Positions 17,206 to 26,826 of a stretch of 61,216 nucleotides of DNA are shown here, piece by piece. A model generated the notes under the pieces. That model was not told where the DNA came from and did no database searches. It worked only from the letters and a program-made list of their open reading frames with translations. Made by a program: the position numbers and the translations under genes. Within the stretch, counting starts at the first letter, position 1. Every line of letters starts with the position of its first letter. Source of the DNA: Marinobacter sp. (lineage in GTDB: Bacteria > Pseudomonadota > Gammaproteobacteria > Pseudomonadales > Oleiphilaceae); NCBI GenBank assembly GCA_022014155.1, contig JAKLLS010000006.1, forward strand, positions 1 to 61,216, read 5' to 3'.

Positions 17206-17402
17206 AACTGGCGGCCTCCGGGACCCGTCTGGCCCTGAAAAATGAGGTCCTGCCGGGCCCCTGATGTGATCTGCCCCGCAGAGTTGACAAACATTTACAT
17301 AGCATGATCTACGCCGACAACATTAAACACTATAGACTCTGTGAAGGACTCGTGTCCCGGAGAGGGACGACTCAATAACGAGAATAGACAGGTCGGATTG
17401 CA

Positions 17403-19016
17403 ATGAACGACGAAAGCCAGAAAGAGAAACTCAGGCAGCACTTTGCCCGCCGCGTAACAACTCAGGCAAGAGTGGTGCTCGACACCTGGCAGAAAATTCA
17501 TGGTAACAACCAGCAATCTGCCGCCTTTCGTGAAGACTTCGCCACCGCCACGGACAAGCTGGTTCGCTATGCCCTGCGTTTTGAGATGGCCGGCCATTCC
17601 GATGCCGGCAAAAAGGTGCTCACGCTCCTCGACAGCTGGCCGACCGGCGAAAATCTTCCGGACACCCTCGAACGGCAACTGCAGGATACCATTGAACTGC
17701 TGTCTCGCAACACGCTCCGCCGTACCGATAAAAACACTCCGGATGCGCCCCAGCAATTCCGCCGGACGCCGGTTTATATTGCCCTGGCCAATGATGAAAT
17801 GGCCAGGCGGCTAATCCGCCAGCTGGAATTTTTCGGCTTCCGGGCCTCGGCCTTCAGTGACTCGGACCAGCTCATTGAGGCCTGCGCCCTGCACAAGCCT
17901 GAAACCATCCTGATGGATGTCAATTTCGGCGACAGGGCCAACGCCGGAATCGCCACCATCGAGCGCCTGCAGGAACGCCATGACACGCCCATTCCCGTCA
18001 TTTTCATGAGTGATGAGGATGGCACAATCGAAACCCGCCTGCGGGCTTCCCGCTGCGGGGGTGAAGAGTTCTTCTTCCCGGCGGTCGACCCAGGCCAACT
18101 GATTGAGAAAATTGAAAGTTACACCCATGGCAACACGGTGGAGCCCTATCGGGTACTGGTACTGGACGATTCCCGCGCCCAAGCCAAGTTCATGGAAACG
18201 GTCCTCAAAAAAGCCGGCATGACGGCCCACATCATTACCGACCCGATGCAGATCATTCATGCACTTGAAGAGTTCTCACCGGAAATCATCGTCCTCGACA
18301 TGTACATGCCCGGATGCACCGGTATGGAGATCGCCCGGGTGATCCGCCAGCAGGACAAACTGCACAGCGTCCCCATTATCTACCTGTCGGCCGAGGAGGA
18401 TGTCTCCAAGCAGCTGCACGCCATGAGTCTGGGAGGAGACGACTTCCTGACCAAGCCCATTGACCCCAAACATCTGGTCGCTACTATTCACAACCGCGGA
18501 CGACGTGCCCGCTCCCTGCTGGCCCTGATGATTCGCGACAGCCTCACCGGCCTGTACAACCATACCCACACGCTCCACCTGCTGGACCAGGAGATTGCTC
18601 GTTCAAAGCAGAAGGATCAACCCCTGTGCTTTGCGATGATCGACATCGACTACTTCAAGAAAGTGAACGACACCTTTGGCCACCCTATCGGTGACCGCGT
18701 GTTACGCAGCCTGTCCATGTTTCTCAAGCAGCGCCTGCGCAAAACCGACCATATCGGACGCTATGGTGGAGAGGAGTTTGCCATCATTCTGCCCGATACC
18801 CGGGAGAGCGATGCCCGTAACGTGCTCAATGAAATCCGTGAACGCTTCTCGGAACTGCAACAGCCTGCCGGAGACCAGGACTTTAATGTCACATTCAGTT
18901 GCGGTGTTGCAGCCTGGACGGGCGACAGCTCCCAGAACTTGTGTGAGCGTGCCGACCGGGCGCTGTACAAGTCCAAGGAGCTTGGCAGGAACTGCGTAAC
19001 GGCGGCAACGGACTGA
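17403..19016 (+). CDS. response regulator diguanylate cyclase (REC-REC-GGDEF)
   Basis: A 537-residue cytoplasmic protein. An N-terminal helical region of about 110 residues (possibly a degenerate Hpt) is followed by two receiver domains and a GGDEF domain. REC1 (about 122-240) keeps D172 but lacks the conserved Lys-Pro (FFFPAVD instead), so it may be non-phosphorylatable. REC2 (249-365) has D255-D256, phospho-acceptor D299 and FLTKP. The GGDEF domain (about 376-537) has an intact GGEEF at 455-459 and an I-site RKTD at 446-449, indicating an active, product-inhibited c-di-GMP synthase. It is divergent from the LapD-like gene. No histidine kinase is adjacent. Confidence 0.88.
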   Translation: MNDESQKEKLRQHFARRVTTQARVVLDTWQKIHGNNQQSAAFREDFATATDKLVRYALRFEMAGHSDAGKKVLTLLDSWPTGENLPDTLERQLQDTIELLSRNTLRRTDKNTPDAPQQFRRTPVYIALANDEMARRLIRQLEFFGFRASAFSDSDQLIEACALHKPETILMDVNFGDRANAGIATIERLQERHDTPIPVIFMSDEDGTIETRLRASRCGGEEFFFPAVDPGQLIEKIESYTHGNTVEPYRVLVLDDSRAQAKFMETVLKKAGMTAHIITDPMQIIHALEEFSPEIIVLDMYMPGCTGMEIARVIRQQDKLHSVPIIYLSAEEDVSKQLHAMSLGGDDFLTKPIDPKHLVATIHNRGRRARSLLALMIRDSLTGLYNHTHTLHLLDQEIARSKQKDQPLCFAMIDIDYFKKVNDTFGHPIGDRVLRSLSMFLKQRLRKTDHIGRYGGEEFAIILPDTRESDARNVLNEIRERFSELQQPAGDQDFNVTFSCGVAAWTGDSSQNLCERADRALYKSKELGRNCVTAATD

Positions 19017-19023
19017 CACCCGG

Positions 19024-20016
19024 TCAGGCCCACTCCAGCGTCAGGTAGACGGCCGTCTGATTCAGCAACTGATAGGCGACCTCACCAAAAGTGATCGGAC
19101 CCGTCAATTGCGCAGTGCGTTGCCCTTCCAGGTTCGAGTGCAGGTAATTCAGTATACAGTTGCAGCTGAACAGGATCTCACCGGGATCTCCCGGCATGGC
19201 AGCCAGGAAAGCCTCAGGATAATGGGCCACCGGTTTGGCGAACCGATAGCGCACACCCTCGAAAACCGGGGCATAGAATCTGACTGCCCGGGTCTGCGAA
19301 TCCACCGCCTGAATACTGACATTGACCAGTGCCCCGCAGTAATCGGCCACCAGGGGCCAGCGACTGTCGATGCCGGACGCCTGCATGGTATCCGCCAGGT
19401 TGCCTGGTCGCCCATCAATCAGGCAATCCTCCGCGGAAAAGCCTGTGGCGGCAAACTCCAGCTCTGGCCCATCGCCCGCTTCAAATAAATTGACCGTGTG
19501 CACCGTAACGGATTCTTGCTCTGGCAACTGGACGTGCACCACCACGGCCCGGTCAGTGAACAGGTCACCGGTGCGTCCGTCCACCACCGCCGCACTGACC
19601 TGTTCCAGTTCGTCCACATGCACACCAGCTACCCACCCCACTATGGGTTTGATGAACATATCAAAGTAAGTTGGCGCATATCGCGCATAGTCTTCCAGCA
19701 CGCGGCTGCCAGCAGGCAGGATAATGATGGAGTAACCGTGCTCCGGGGCGTCCTCCAGGACATGGGGAAGGTGGTTGCCGTCATAGTTCTCGATCGACGC
19801 GTCACTGCCATGCAAGCACTGGACGTACACATAATCACGGCTGCACAGGCCACCCTGACTGGCGACAAAGTAGGGGGTCGTGCCGCCAATCCAGTTGCCT
19901 TTGGGCAGCTTCAGTAACAGCTCCCGATCACCAGCGATACAAAACGCCCTACCGCTGCTGATCAGTTCCGCAGCCTGATCCGGCGTCATCAATCCCTCTC
20001 GGAAACCGTCACTCAT
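19024..20016 (-). CDS. FIST-like sensory domain protein (DUF6976-type), putative
   Basis: A 330-residue soluble protein with no signal peptide or membrane segment. The C-terminus (FSCNCILNYLHSNLEG, then GPITFGEVAYQLLNQT) resembles the FIST_C domain, where FSC, GEv and NqT are typical; the N-terminal LPKGNWIGGTTPYF is also characteristic. FIST domains bind small ligands, and the heme-containing NosP subgroup senses NO and often sits beside c-di-GMP or kinase genes. ATG 20016 follows GGAGG and overlaps the upstream gene by 8 bases. Family assignment is from pattern memory, and ligand and function are unknown. Confidence 0.55.
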   Translation of the reverse strand: MSDGFREGLMTPDQAAELISSGRAFCIAGDRELLLKLPKGNWIGGTTPYFVASQGGLCSRDYVYVQCLHGSDASIENYDGNHLPHVLEDAPEHGYSIIILPAGSRVLEDYARYAPTYFDMFIKPIVGWVAGVHVDELEQVSAAVVDGRTGDLFTDRAVVVHVQLPEQESVTVHTVNLFEAGDGPELEFAATGFSAEDCLIDGRPGNLADTMQASGIDSRWPLVADYCGALVNVSIQAVDSQTRAVRFYAPVFEGVRYRFAKPVAHYPEAFLAAMPGDPGEILFSCNCILNYLHSNLEGQRTAQLTGPITFGEVAYQLLNQTAVYLTLEWA

Positions 20017-20740
20017 AACTGGCAGCCTCCGCCTGGCTACGGAATTTGTCCAGTTGGGCAATTTCATCACCCAGCTGCTTTTCGTGCCGGATAAAGAAAC
20101 GCCTGACCGCATTGACCCGTATGATTTTCGCGTCCTCGCTGGCCAGTCTTGAAAATTCCTGACGCGTCCGGGCCAGCAGCAATTTCAAGCCCAGCATGTT
20201 GGCGTGGAATGGCTGTTCTGACTCCAGCAGATTAAACCAGACCGGATCGCCGGTGGCAGGAATGGATTGCCGCGTCGGTTCCGCGTCCTCCTCAGCAGAC
20301 ATCTGTGCCGCCAGCTTGTCGCCAGCACCGGGAAACTGCCCCTCGCTGATCGCATGGCGGATCTGCCAGGCAAGATAAACATCAATGCCCAACAACTCAC
20401 AAACCTGACGGTACCCCAGGCCAGCCTGGAGACAATCAATCACACGTCGCGCCAGACCATGGGTGTAATCCTTTCCCACACTCCCCAGAAACGGCAGGGG
20501 CTCATTGGCGATGCCCCCTTCATCATCTGGCAAAGTGGCATGAATGTATGTCTTGTATGCACCCACATTGACGTGCCGCCAACGCCACTTGTGTTGCTCA
20601 AACGGCAATCGGCCGAACCAGGGTTTGCCAGTGGTCAGGTAGGCATGCAGCTCCTGACTTTGAACGTCCACCCGCACCCGGGAAATGTCCCAGGGCTCCT
20701 GTAACACCAGCAGTCTTTTGCATAGCTCGGTGTCTCGCAT
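20009..20740 (-). CDS. ISL3-transposase-N-terminus-like protein, function unknown
   Basis: A 243-residue protein. The first half follows the layout of ISL3-family transposase N-termini: LQEPWDISRVRVD, then WRWRHVNVGAYKTYIHATLP, then a helix-turn-helix-like LARRVIDCLQAGLGYRQVCELLGID. The CPxCG zinc-finger cysteines are absent (KPWFG in their place), and there is no DDE catalytic domain. The C-terminal 100 residues are helical and unlike transposases. It looks like a domesticated DNA-binding module. ATG 20740 follows GGGAGGA. The stop overlaps the FIST-like start by 8 bases, so both products are probably made together. Confidence 0.5.
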   Translation of the reverse strand: MRDTELCKRLLVLQEPWDISRVRVDVQSQELHAYLTTGKPWFGRLPFEQHKWRWRHVNVGAYKTYIHATLPDDEGGIANEPLPFLGSVGKDYTHGLARRVIDCLQAGLGYRQVCELLGIDVYLAWQIRHAISEGQFPGAGDKLAAQMSAEEDAEPTRQSIPATGDPVWFNLLESEQPFHANMLGLKLLLARTRQEFSRLASEDAKIIRVNAVRRFFIRHEKQLGDEIAQLDKFRSQAEAASYE

Positions 20741-21082
20741 GAGTCCTCCCTGCTCCGGCAGTATCGGAAAACCAGAGTCTGGCACCACACAGAGTAGGTA
20801 AAAAGAGCACTTCCGCCGCAGATCGACACCACTTCAGTCGTAAACCGAACTTGTTAGACGATGGTCTAAAAGGACTGCCAAACCGTCGGAAATGAAACAA
20901 ACGTCTTATGGACGTCTGGCCGGCACCCTCCGACAATGATTCGCAATGTGAGACTTATCCGCTATCACAGCCTGAACGTTGAAATGTATTGATCCGAAAG
21001 CCATGAGCACGCACCATGAATGGAAAATGACGCCAATTTCGGCGATCCTGTAGAAAATAATGGAAACAAGGCACGTATCATC
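20741..21082. other. intergenic region between the ISL3-like gene and aroQ
   Basis: This 342-base divergent region holds a palindrome TTAGAC-N4-GTCTAA (20854-20869), a second dyad ACGTC-N5-GACGT (20901-20915) and presumably promoters for both directions. No supported ORF was found. Confidence 0.5.
20854..20869. promoter_or_regulatory. palindromic operator candidate TTAGAC-N4-GTCTAA
   Basis: A perfect 6+6 dyad with a 4-base spacer, 114 bases upstream of the ISL3-like gene and about 215 before aroQ. It resembles a dimeric regulator site. The cognate regulator is unknown. Confidence 0.4.
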
Positions 21083-21523
21083 ATGTCGACTATACTCGTA
21101 CTCCATGGCCCCAATCTGAATATGCTGGGCACCCGGGAACCGGAGCTGTATGGCCACGAAACCCTGACGGATATTGACGACCGGCTTCACCGCCAGGCAG
21201 CAAAACAGGGCCATCACCTGCTCCACCTGCAGTCCAACGCGGAGTATGAGCTGATTGAACGAATCCATGATGCACGCAATGAAGGTGTGGATTTCATTAT
21301 TTTCAACCCGGCGGCGTTTACCCACACCAGCGTGGCCCTGAGAGACGCCATGCTGGCATCGGGTATTCCCTTTATCGAGGTGCATCTTTCCAATGTGCAT
21401 GCGCGGGAAGCGTTCCGCCATCACTCCTATTTTTCCGATATCGCCGAAGGCGTTATCTGCGGGCTGGGCAGCCAGGGGTACGACCTCGCGCTTCAGGCGG
21501 CCCTGCAGCGAATTCACCGATAG
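21083..21523 (+). CDS. aroQ: type II 3-dehydroquinate dehydratase
   Basis: A 146-residue dodecameric shikimate-pathway enzyme dehydrating 3-dehydroquinate. It starts [23 protein letters not shown], including the flexible-loop Arg and the Tyr base; [15 protein letters not shown] and the [18 protein letters not shown] segment with its catalytic His are present. ATG 21083 is preferred over an in-frame ATG at 21020, which would add a non-conserved extension. It is followed after 29 bases by accB, the usual gammaproteobacterial order. Confidence 0.94.
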   Translation: MSTILVLHGPNLNMLGTREPELYGHETLTDIDDRLHRQAAKQGHHLLHLQSNAEYELIERIHDARNEGVDFIIFNPAAFTHTSVALRDAMLASGIPFIEVHLSNVHAREAFRHHSYFSDIAEGVICGLGSQGYDLALQAALQRIHR

Positions 21524-21552
21524 ATCACAGACAACACGGGACTTAACTGACT

Positions 21553-22020
21553 ATGGACATTCGTAAGATCAAGAAGCTGATTGAGCTCCTGGAGGAATCC
21601 GACGTCGAGGAGCTGGAGATTCACGAAGGAGATGACTCCGTTCGCATCTCCCGTCGCGGTGAACAGGCTGTCAGCACACAGTACATGGCCCACTACCCGG
21701 CGCCAGCACCTGCACCGCAGCCGGCTCCGGCAGCGGAAAACCCAGCGCCTGCCGCCAGCGAGAGCGCGGCTCCGGCTGCGCCGTCCGGTCATGCTGTCAA
21801 GTCGCCCATGGTTGGCACCTTCTACCGCTCACCGTCACCGACGGCCAAGGCCTTTGTGGAAGTGGGCCAGCAGGTCAAGGCCGGTGAAGTGGTCTGCATC
21901 GTCGAGGCCATGAAGATGATGAACCAAATCGAATCAGACAAGAGCGGCACCGTCACTGAAATCCTGGTGGAGAATGGTCAGCCGGTAGAGTTCGACCAGC
22001 CTCTGGTCGTCATTTCCTGA
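21553..22020 (+). CDS. accB: biotin carboxyl carrier protein of acetyl-CoA carboxylase
   Basis: A 155-residue AccB. The N-terminal part ([23 protein letters not shown]) is followed by an Ala/Pro-rich linker (about residues 50-78) and the biotinyl domain with the biotinylation site EAMKMMN (Lys near residue 121) and the characteristic thumb around [14 protein letters not shown]. It carries carboxybiotin for malonyl-CoA formation. It forms an operon with accC, 18 bases downstream. Confidence 0.96.
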   Translation: MDIRKIKKLIELLEESDVEELEIHEGDDSVRISRRGEQAVSTQYMAHYPAPAPAPQPAPAAENPAPAASESAAPAAPSGHAVKSPMVGTFYRSPSPTAKAFVEVGQQVKAGEVVCIVEAMKMMNQIESDKSGTVTEILVENGQPVEFDQPLVVIS

Positions 22021-22038
22021 ACTCGGTGATTGCATATC

Positions 22039-23385
22039 ATGGCTATGTTAGAAAAAGTTCTGATCGCAAACCGGGGAGAGATCGCGCTCCGCATCCTGCG
22101 CGCCTGTAAAGAGTTGGGCATCAAGACTGTCGCCATCCACTCACAGGTGGACCGTGACCTGATGCACGTGCGTCTCGCGGATGAATCCGTGTGCATTGGG
22201 CCTAACAGCCCGGTGGACAGCTATCTGAATATCCCGACCATTATCAGTGCGGCGGAAGTGACGGATTCCGTGGGCATTCATCCGGGCTATGGCTTTCTTG
22301 CGGAGAATGCCGACTTCGCTGAACAGGTGGAAAAAAGCGGCTTCCGCTTCATCGGGCCGCGCGCCGAGACCATCCGCCTGATGGGTAACAAGGTGTCAGC
22401 CATCAACGCCATGATCCGGGCGGGCGTACCCACGGTTCCCGGTTCCGATGGTCCGCTGACCGACGACGATGAGCGCACCCTGCGCATTGCCCGTGAGATC
22501 GGCTACCCGGTAATGATCAAGGCGGCGTCCGGTGGCGGTGGCCGTGGCATGCAGGTGGTTCACTCGGAAGCGGCACTGCTCAAGGGCGTCCAGATTACCC
22601 AGAGCGAGGCCCGCAACGCATTTGGCGACCCGACCGTCTACCTGGAGAAATTCCTGGAAAAGCCACGGCATGTAGAAGTACAGGTGCTGGCCGACATGCA
22701 CGGCAACTGTATCCACCTGGGAGACCGCGACTGCTCCATGCAGCGCCGCAACCAGAAGGTCATTGAAGAGGCACCGGCTCCGAACATCAATCCGGAATCC
22801 CGCGAGCGCACTCTCAAGGCCTGCGTCGATGCCTGTAAGGAAATCGGCTATGTGGGCGCCGGTACATTCGAATTCCTGTACCAGGACGGCGAGTTCTTTT
22901 TCATCGAGATGAACACGCGGGTCCAGGTGGAACATCCGGTCTCCGAGATGGTCACCGGTGTGGACATCGTGCGCGAACAGCTCCGTATTGCCAGCGGCCT
23001 GCCCCTGCAATACACCCAGGAAGACATCCGTATTTCCGGCCACGCACTGGAATGCCGGATCAACGCTGAAGATCCCAAGACGTTCGTACCCAGCCCGGGC
23101 AAGGTCAAGCACTTCCATGCCCCCGGCGGCAACGGCATCCGGGTCGATTCACACCTGTACAGCGGTTATACGGTGCCCCCTTACTACGATTCCCTGGTGG
23201 CCAAGCTGATCACCTGGGGCGATGACCGGGAAATCGCTCGCCGGCGTATGAAGAACGCCCTGGATGAACTGGTTGTCGAAGGCATCAAGACCAATCAACC
23301 CCTGCATCGAAAACTGGTACGCGATGGTGGCTTTAAACAGGTAGACTTCACCATCCATTACCTGGAAAAACTGATGCGGGATTGA
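22039..23385 (+). CDS. accC: biotin carboxylase subunit of acetyl-CoA carboxylase
   Basis: A 448-residue ATP-grasp enzyme that carboxylates the biotin on Acc[20 protein letters not shown], the glycine-rich ATP loop [28 protein letters not shown] and [18 protein letters not shown] are diagnostic. Two close ATG codons exist (22039 and 22045); the first is taken, while the second matches the E. coli start MLDK better. An upstream TTG at 22030 is unlikely. Length equals E. coli AccC within a few residues. Confidence 0.96.
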   Translation: MAMLEKVLIANRGEIALRILRACKELGIKTVAIHSQVDRDLMHVRLADESVCIGPNSPVDSYLNIPTIISAAEVTDSVGIHPGYGFLAENADFAEQVEKSGFRFIGPRAETIRLMGNKVSAINAMIRAGVPTVPGSDGPLTDDDERTLRIAREIGYPVMIKAASGGGGRGMQVVHSEAALLKGVQITQSEARNAFGDPTVYLEKFLEKPRHVEVQVLADMHGNCIHLGDRDCSMQRRNQKVIEEAPAPNINPESRERTLKACVDACKEIGYVGAGTFEFLYQDGEFFFIEMNTRVQVEHPVSEMVTGVDIVREQLRIASGLPLQYTQEDIRISGHALECRINAEDPKTFVPSPGKVKHFHAPGGNGIRVDSHLYSGYTVPPYYDSLVAKLITWGDDREIARRRMKNALDELVVEGIKTNQPLHRKLVRDGGFKQVDFTIHYLEKLMRD

Positions 23386-23392
23386 ATCAAAC

Positions 23393-24289
23393 ATGCCCTG
23401 GATACAACTACAGATCCCGGCTGATCCGGACAACGCGGATCAGCTGGAAGATCTGCTCATGGAGATGGGCGCCAAAGCCGTCTCCATGGAAGATGCAGCC
23501 GACCAACCGTTATACGAGCCGGATCCCGGCACAACCCCGCTGTGGCACCAAACCAGTGTTACTGGCCTGTTCGATTCCGAACGGGATATTGAACAGCTGC
23601 GCGCTGCGATCACCGATGCCTGGCATCAGCAGACCCAACAGTCCTTGCCAGAGATTGCGGTGACCCTGGTGGAAGACAAGGACTGGGAGCGCGCCTGGAT
23701 GGACGACTTCCAGCCTTTGCAATTCGGCGAACGGCTGTGGATTGTCCCCAGCTGGCACGACGCTCCCGACCCTGACGCAGCTAACCTGATGCTCGACCCC
23801 GGCCTGGCTTTTGGTACTGGCACCCATCCCACCACCGCAATGTGCCTGCAGTGGCTGGACGGTCAGGACGTGCAGGGCAAACAGGTCATCGATTACGGTT
23901 GCGGCTCAGGCATTCTCGGCCTGGCAGCGTTGTTGCTGGGTGCCGATCACGTTATCGGGGTAGACACGGATCCCCAGGCGCTGGAGGCCAGCCGCGACAA
24001 TGCCCAGCGCAACGGCGTCGAAAACAGCCGTCTGGACCTGTATCTGCCGGAGAGTGAGCCCGACACCAAAGCGGACATCATACTGGCCAACATTCTGGCC
24101 CAGCCCTTGATCGGACTTGCGCCGCATCTGGCTGCCCGGGTCAAACGCGGCGGCGACCTGGTGTTATCCGGCATTTTGTCCAACCAGGCACGCGAAGTCA
24201 TGGAGGCCTATGAGCCCTGGTTTGTGATGGATGAACCCGAGCAACAGGAAGAGTGGATACGGCTCACAGGACGACGCAACGACAGGTGA
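23393..24289 (+). CDS. prmA: ribosomal protein L11 methyltransferase
   Basis: A 298-residue SAM-dependent enzyme that trimethylates ribosomal protein L11. It has the N-terminal L11-recognition domain, GLAFGTGTHPTTAMCLQWL, SAM motif I VIDYGCGSGILGLAALLLGA near residues 164-183, and the catalytic-site ILANILAQPL segment. It starts 7 bases after accC and is probably translated from the same message. PrmA after accC is a common gammaproteobacterial order. Confidence 0.94.
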   Translation: MPWIQLQIPADPDNADQLEDLLMEMGAKAVSMEDAADQPLYEPDPGTTPLWHQTSVTGLFDSERDIEQLRAAITDAWHQQTQQSLPEIAVTLVEDKDWERAWMDDFQPLQFGERLWIVPSWHDAPDPDAANLMLDPGLAFGTGTHPTTAMCLQWLDGQDVQGKQVIDYGCGSGILGLAALLLGADHVIGVDTDPQALEASRDNAQRNGVENSRLDLYLPESEPDTKADIILANILAQPLIGLAPHLAARVKRGGDLVLSGILSNQAREVMEAYEPWFVMDEPEQQEEWIRLTGRRNDR

Positions 24290-24351
24290 CGAATCCACTG
24301 TGAACGACTAAACTCCGTGACTCGTAGCGAAGTCGCTTTCAGGAACGACGC

Positions 24352-25611
24352 ATGACCCAGAGCAGCCTGCAGACACGATGCCCCAATTGCGATACCCGGT
24401 TCCGGGTAACGGATGAGCAACTCAGCATTGCCAAAGGCAAAGTTCGCTGCGGAAACTGCATGGAAGTCTTCAATGCCGTGGATCACCAGGTGAAGCCCGC
24501 AGCAGCGCCGGCGACGCCATTGCAACCCACCCCGCCAGCTACGCCGGATACGGAATCCGCCGACTCCGCCGGCGGCTTCTCGGCTGACGATGATTTTGTC
24601 TTCGCCGACAATCCGGAAGAGGACGCAGAGGAAGGTCGATACGCTGGTTCCCGGATGACTTTCTCCGAAGACGAACTCAGCGACAGCTTTCGCTCCATTG
24701 AAAAAGGCTCCACGTCGGAATTCGACGCCGAAGATGATCGTACCGACGACAATATTGATGAAAGCTGGGCCGAAGCCATGCTGGCCGACGACGATATCAG
24801 CGGAGGGCACAATGGCTTGTCGGTCACTCGTGAGCCCGCCCCCCGGGAAACTCCCGACAACGAACCACAACCGGAAATCGAACCGTCTGTCAGATCAGAA
24901 ACGGATACCGAGCAGCGGAACGATCAGCCGCCACCCGAGGACGCGCAGACCACGCCGACGGATAGCAACCTCGCCCTGGAGCCAACCAGTGGTGACTATC
25001 AAGAACAGATGACAGCCGAAAAGCCCGGGGCAGCTGAAGCCGAAGCAGAGGAGCCACTGACCACGCACCAACTCTACAGTGACCTTCGGCGGGAACCTGT
25101 CTCTGTTCATCGCAGCTCAGGCGGGCGAGTGCGCACGATACTATGGAGCCTGGTCGTGTTGGCACTGATTGGGGTATTGGTGGCCCAGGTCACCTGGTTT
25201 CAGTTTGACCGCCTGTCTGCCATCCCTGAACTGAGGCCTTTTTACGAGAAAGGCTGCGAACTGGCAGGCTGCGAACTCACCCCCCTGATCGACGTCGATG
25301 CCATCCAGAGTCGCAAACTGGTGGTTCGGACCGACCCGAACAACCGTAGCCAGCTGCTGGTGGAAGCGGTGATTATCAATCGGGCAACCTTTTCCCAACC
25401 TTTTCCCGCCATCGCCCTCACCTTCTCCAACCTGAACGGAGATGTGGTCGCCCAGAGCGTATTTACGCCGGACGAATACATTGCCGGTGAAGGTAAGGAA
25501 TTGACAACCATGCCAATGGACACACCGGTGCGCATCGCTATCAGTATTCGGGATCCTGGCAGGGATGCGGTCAACTACAACATCGCCTTCCGAGCCTACA
25601 ACCCGCAGTAA
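24352..25611 (+). CDS. DUF3426 zinc-ribbon membrane protein
   Basis: A 419-residue protein. It begins with an MJ0042-type zinc ribbon (C10-x2-C13 and C33-x2-C36), followed by about 200 residues of acidic, low-complexity, probably disordered linker, one membrane segment near residues 262-282 (LWSLVVLALIGVLVAQVTW) and a C-terminal DUF3426 domain outside the membrane. Such proteins regularly follow prmA in gammaproteobacteria. Their function is unknown; the fold suggests a cytoplasmic sensor linked to a periplasmic domain. Confidence 0.85.
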   Translation: MTQSSLQTRCPNCDTRFRVTDEQLSIAKGKVRCGNCMEVFNAVDHQVKPAAAPATPLQPTPPATPDTESADSAGGFSADDDFVFADNPEEDAEEGRYAGSRMTFSEDELSDSFRSIEKGSTSEFDAEDDRTDDNIDESWAEAMLADDDISGGHNGLSVTREPAPRETPDNEPQPEIEPSVRSETDTEQRNDQPPPEDAQTTPTDSNLALEPTSGDYQEQMTAEKPGAAEAEAEEPLTTHQLYSDLRREPVSVHRSSGGRVRTILWSLVVLALIGVLVAQVTWFQFDRLSAIPELRPFYEKGCELAGCELTPLIDVDAIQSRKLVVRTDPNNRSQLLVEAVIINRATFSQPFPAIALTFSNLNGDVVAQSVFTPDEYIAGEGKELTTMPMDTPVRIAISIRDPGRDAVNYNIAFRAYNPQ

Positions 25612-25710
25612 GCCAGTATTCACTTATTAATCACGGCGGACCGCCATCGAATAGACTAAAAGTCAACCAGAAAGCACGAAAAATAATCAATTTTTTCACT
25701 GCTTTGCCCC

Positions 25711-25746
25711 TTCAATCGCTGGCGTCCCGGCGGTATCATTACCGCC
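25711..25746 (+). promoter_or_regulatory. candidate dusB-fis promoter with overlapping dyad
   Basis: TTCAAT (25711-25716) and TATCAT (25734-25739) are 17 bases apart. The perfect dyad GGCGGTA-TCAT-TACCGCC (25729-25746) spans the -10, and a GC-rich discriminator CCGCCC follows. GC-rich discriminators occur at fis promoters subject to growth-rate and stringent control. Regulation is inferred. Confidence 0.4.
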
Positions 25747-25827
25747 CTTCGGATCAGGATCGGTTACTTATTGAGCAATCGTTCCACTCCGACCCTTGCT
25801 CAATCCGCTGTGACACGGACTCAGATC

Positions 25828-26826
25828 ATGCTGCCAACGGCAAAAATCGGGCCGTACACGTTGCCCAACCCGCTGATTGTCGCCCCCATGGCGGGTGTGA
25901 CGGATCGCCCGTTCCGCCTGCTATGCCGGAATATGGGCGCCGGGCTGGCCGTATCGGAAATGGTCATAGCGGACAGCAAGCTCTGGCACACGCGTAAATC
26001 CAGAACCCGTATGGACCATGCGGGCGAACCGGAACCCAGATCGGTCCAGATTGCCGGTGGCGATCCCGAAATGCTGGCCCACGCCGCGAAACTGAATGCT
26101 GAGTACGGTGCCCAGATCATCGATATCAACATGGGTTGCCCGGCCAAGAAAGTCTGTAACAAGGCTGCGGGTTCCGCGCTGATGAAGGACGAAAGTCTGG
26201 TCAGGGAGATACTGGAGGCCGTCGTCGCCGCCGTGGATATCCCGGTCACCCTGAAGATGAGAACTGGCTGGGACCGGGAGCATCGTAACGCACCCCTGAT
26301 CGCACGCATGGCAGAAGATGCAGGCATTCAGGCGCTGGCGGTTCACGGCCGCACCCGGAAGGACGCCTACAAAGGCGACGCCGAGTACGACACCATCGCG
26401 GAAGTAAAATCCCGTGTCAGCATACCGGTGTTTGCCAACGGCGATGTCACTTCCCCGGAGAAGGCAAAACAGGTACTCCAGTACACCGGCGCCGACGGTC
26501 TGTTGATTGGCCGTGCAGCTCAGGGCCGGCCCTGGATCTTCCGGGAAATCCTGCATTTCCTGGAGACCGGAAGACATCTTGCGGTGCCTCCGCTGGCAGA
26601 GGTGGAACAGATCCTGACACAGCACCTGGATGCCCTGCACCGGTTTTACGGTGAATTTATGGGTGTGCGCATTGCCAGAAAACATGTGGGCTGGTATCTC
26701 CAGTCCCACGACGAAAGCAAACAGTTCCGCAAACGCTTCAACGCCCTGGACGAGGCGGCGGAGCAAAGAGACAGTATTCAACAGTACTTTGCAGGCTTAC
26801 GAAATGGAGAGGTATTCGCAGCATGA
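25828..26826 (+). CDS. dusB: tRNA-dihydrouridine synthase B
   Basis: A 332-residue FMN-dependent enzyme reducing uridine in the tRNA D-loop. [17 protein letters not shown] at the start, [19 protein letters not shown] with the catalytic Cys, [12 protein letters not shown] and FANGDV are diagnostic. ATG 25828 is preferred over TTG 25771 because conservation starts there. The stop overlaps the fis ATG by 4 bases, the classic dusB-fis coupling. Confidence 0.94.
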   Translation: MLPTAKIGPYTLPNPLIVAPMAGVTDRPFRLLCRNMGAGLAVSEMVIADSKLWHTRKSRTRMDHAGEPEPRSVQIAGGDPEMLAHAAKLNAEYGAQIIDINMGCPAKKVCNKAAGSALMKDESLVREILEAVVAAVDIPVTLKMRTGWDREHRNAPLIARMAEDAGIQALAVHGRTRKDAYKGDAEYDTIAEVKSRVSIPVFANGDVTSPEKAKQVLQYTGADGLLIGRAAQGRPWIFREILHFLETGRHLAVPPLAEVEQILTQHLDALHRFYGEFMGVRIARKHVGWYLQSHDESKQFRKRFNALDEAAEQRDSIQQYFAGLRNGEVFAA

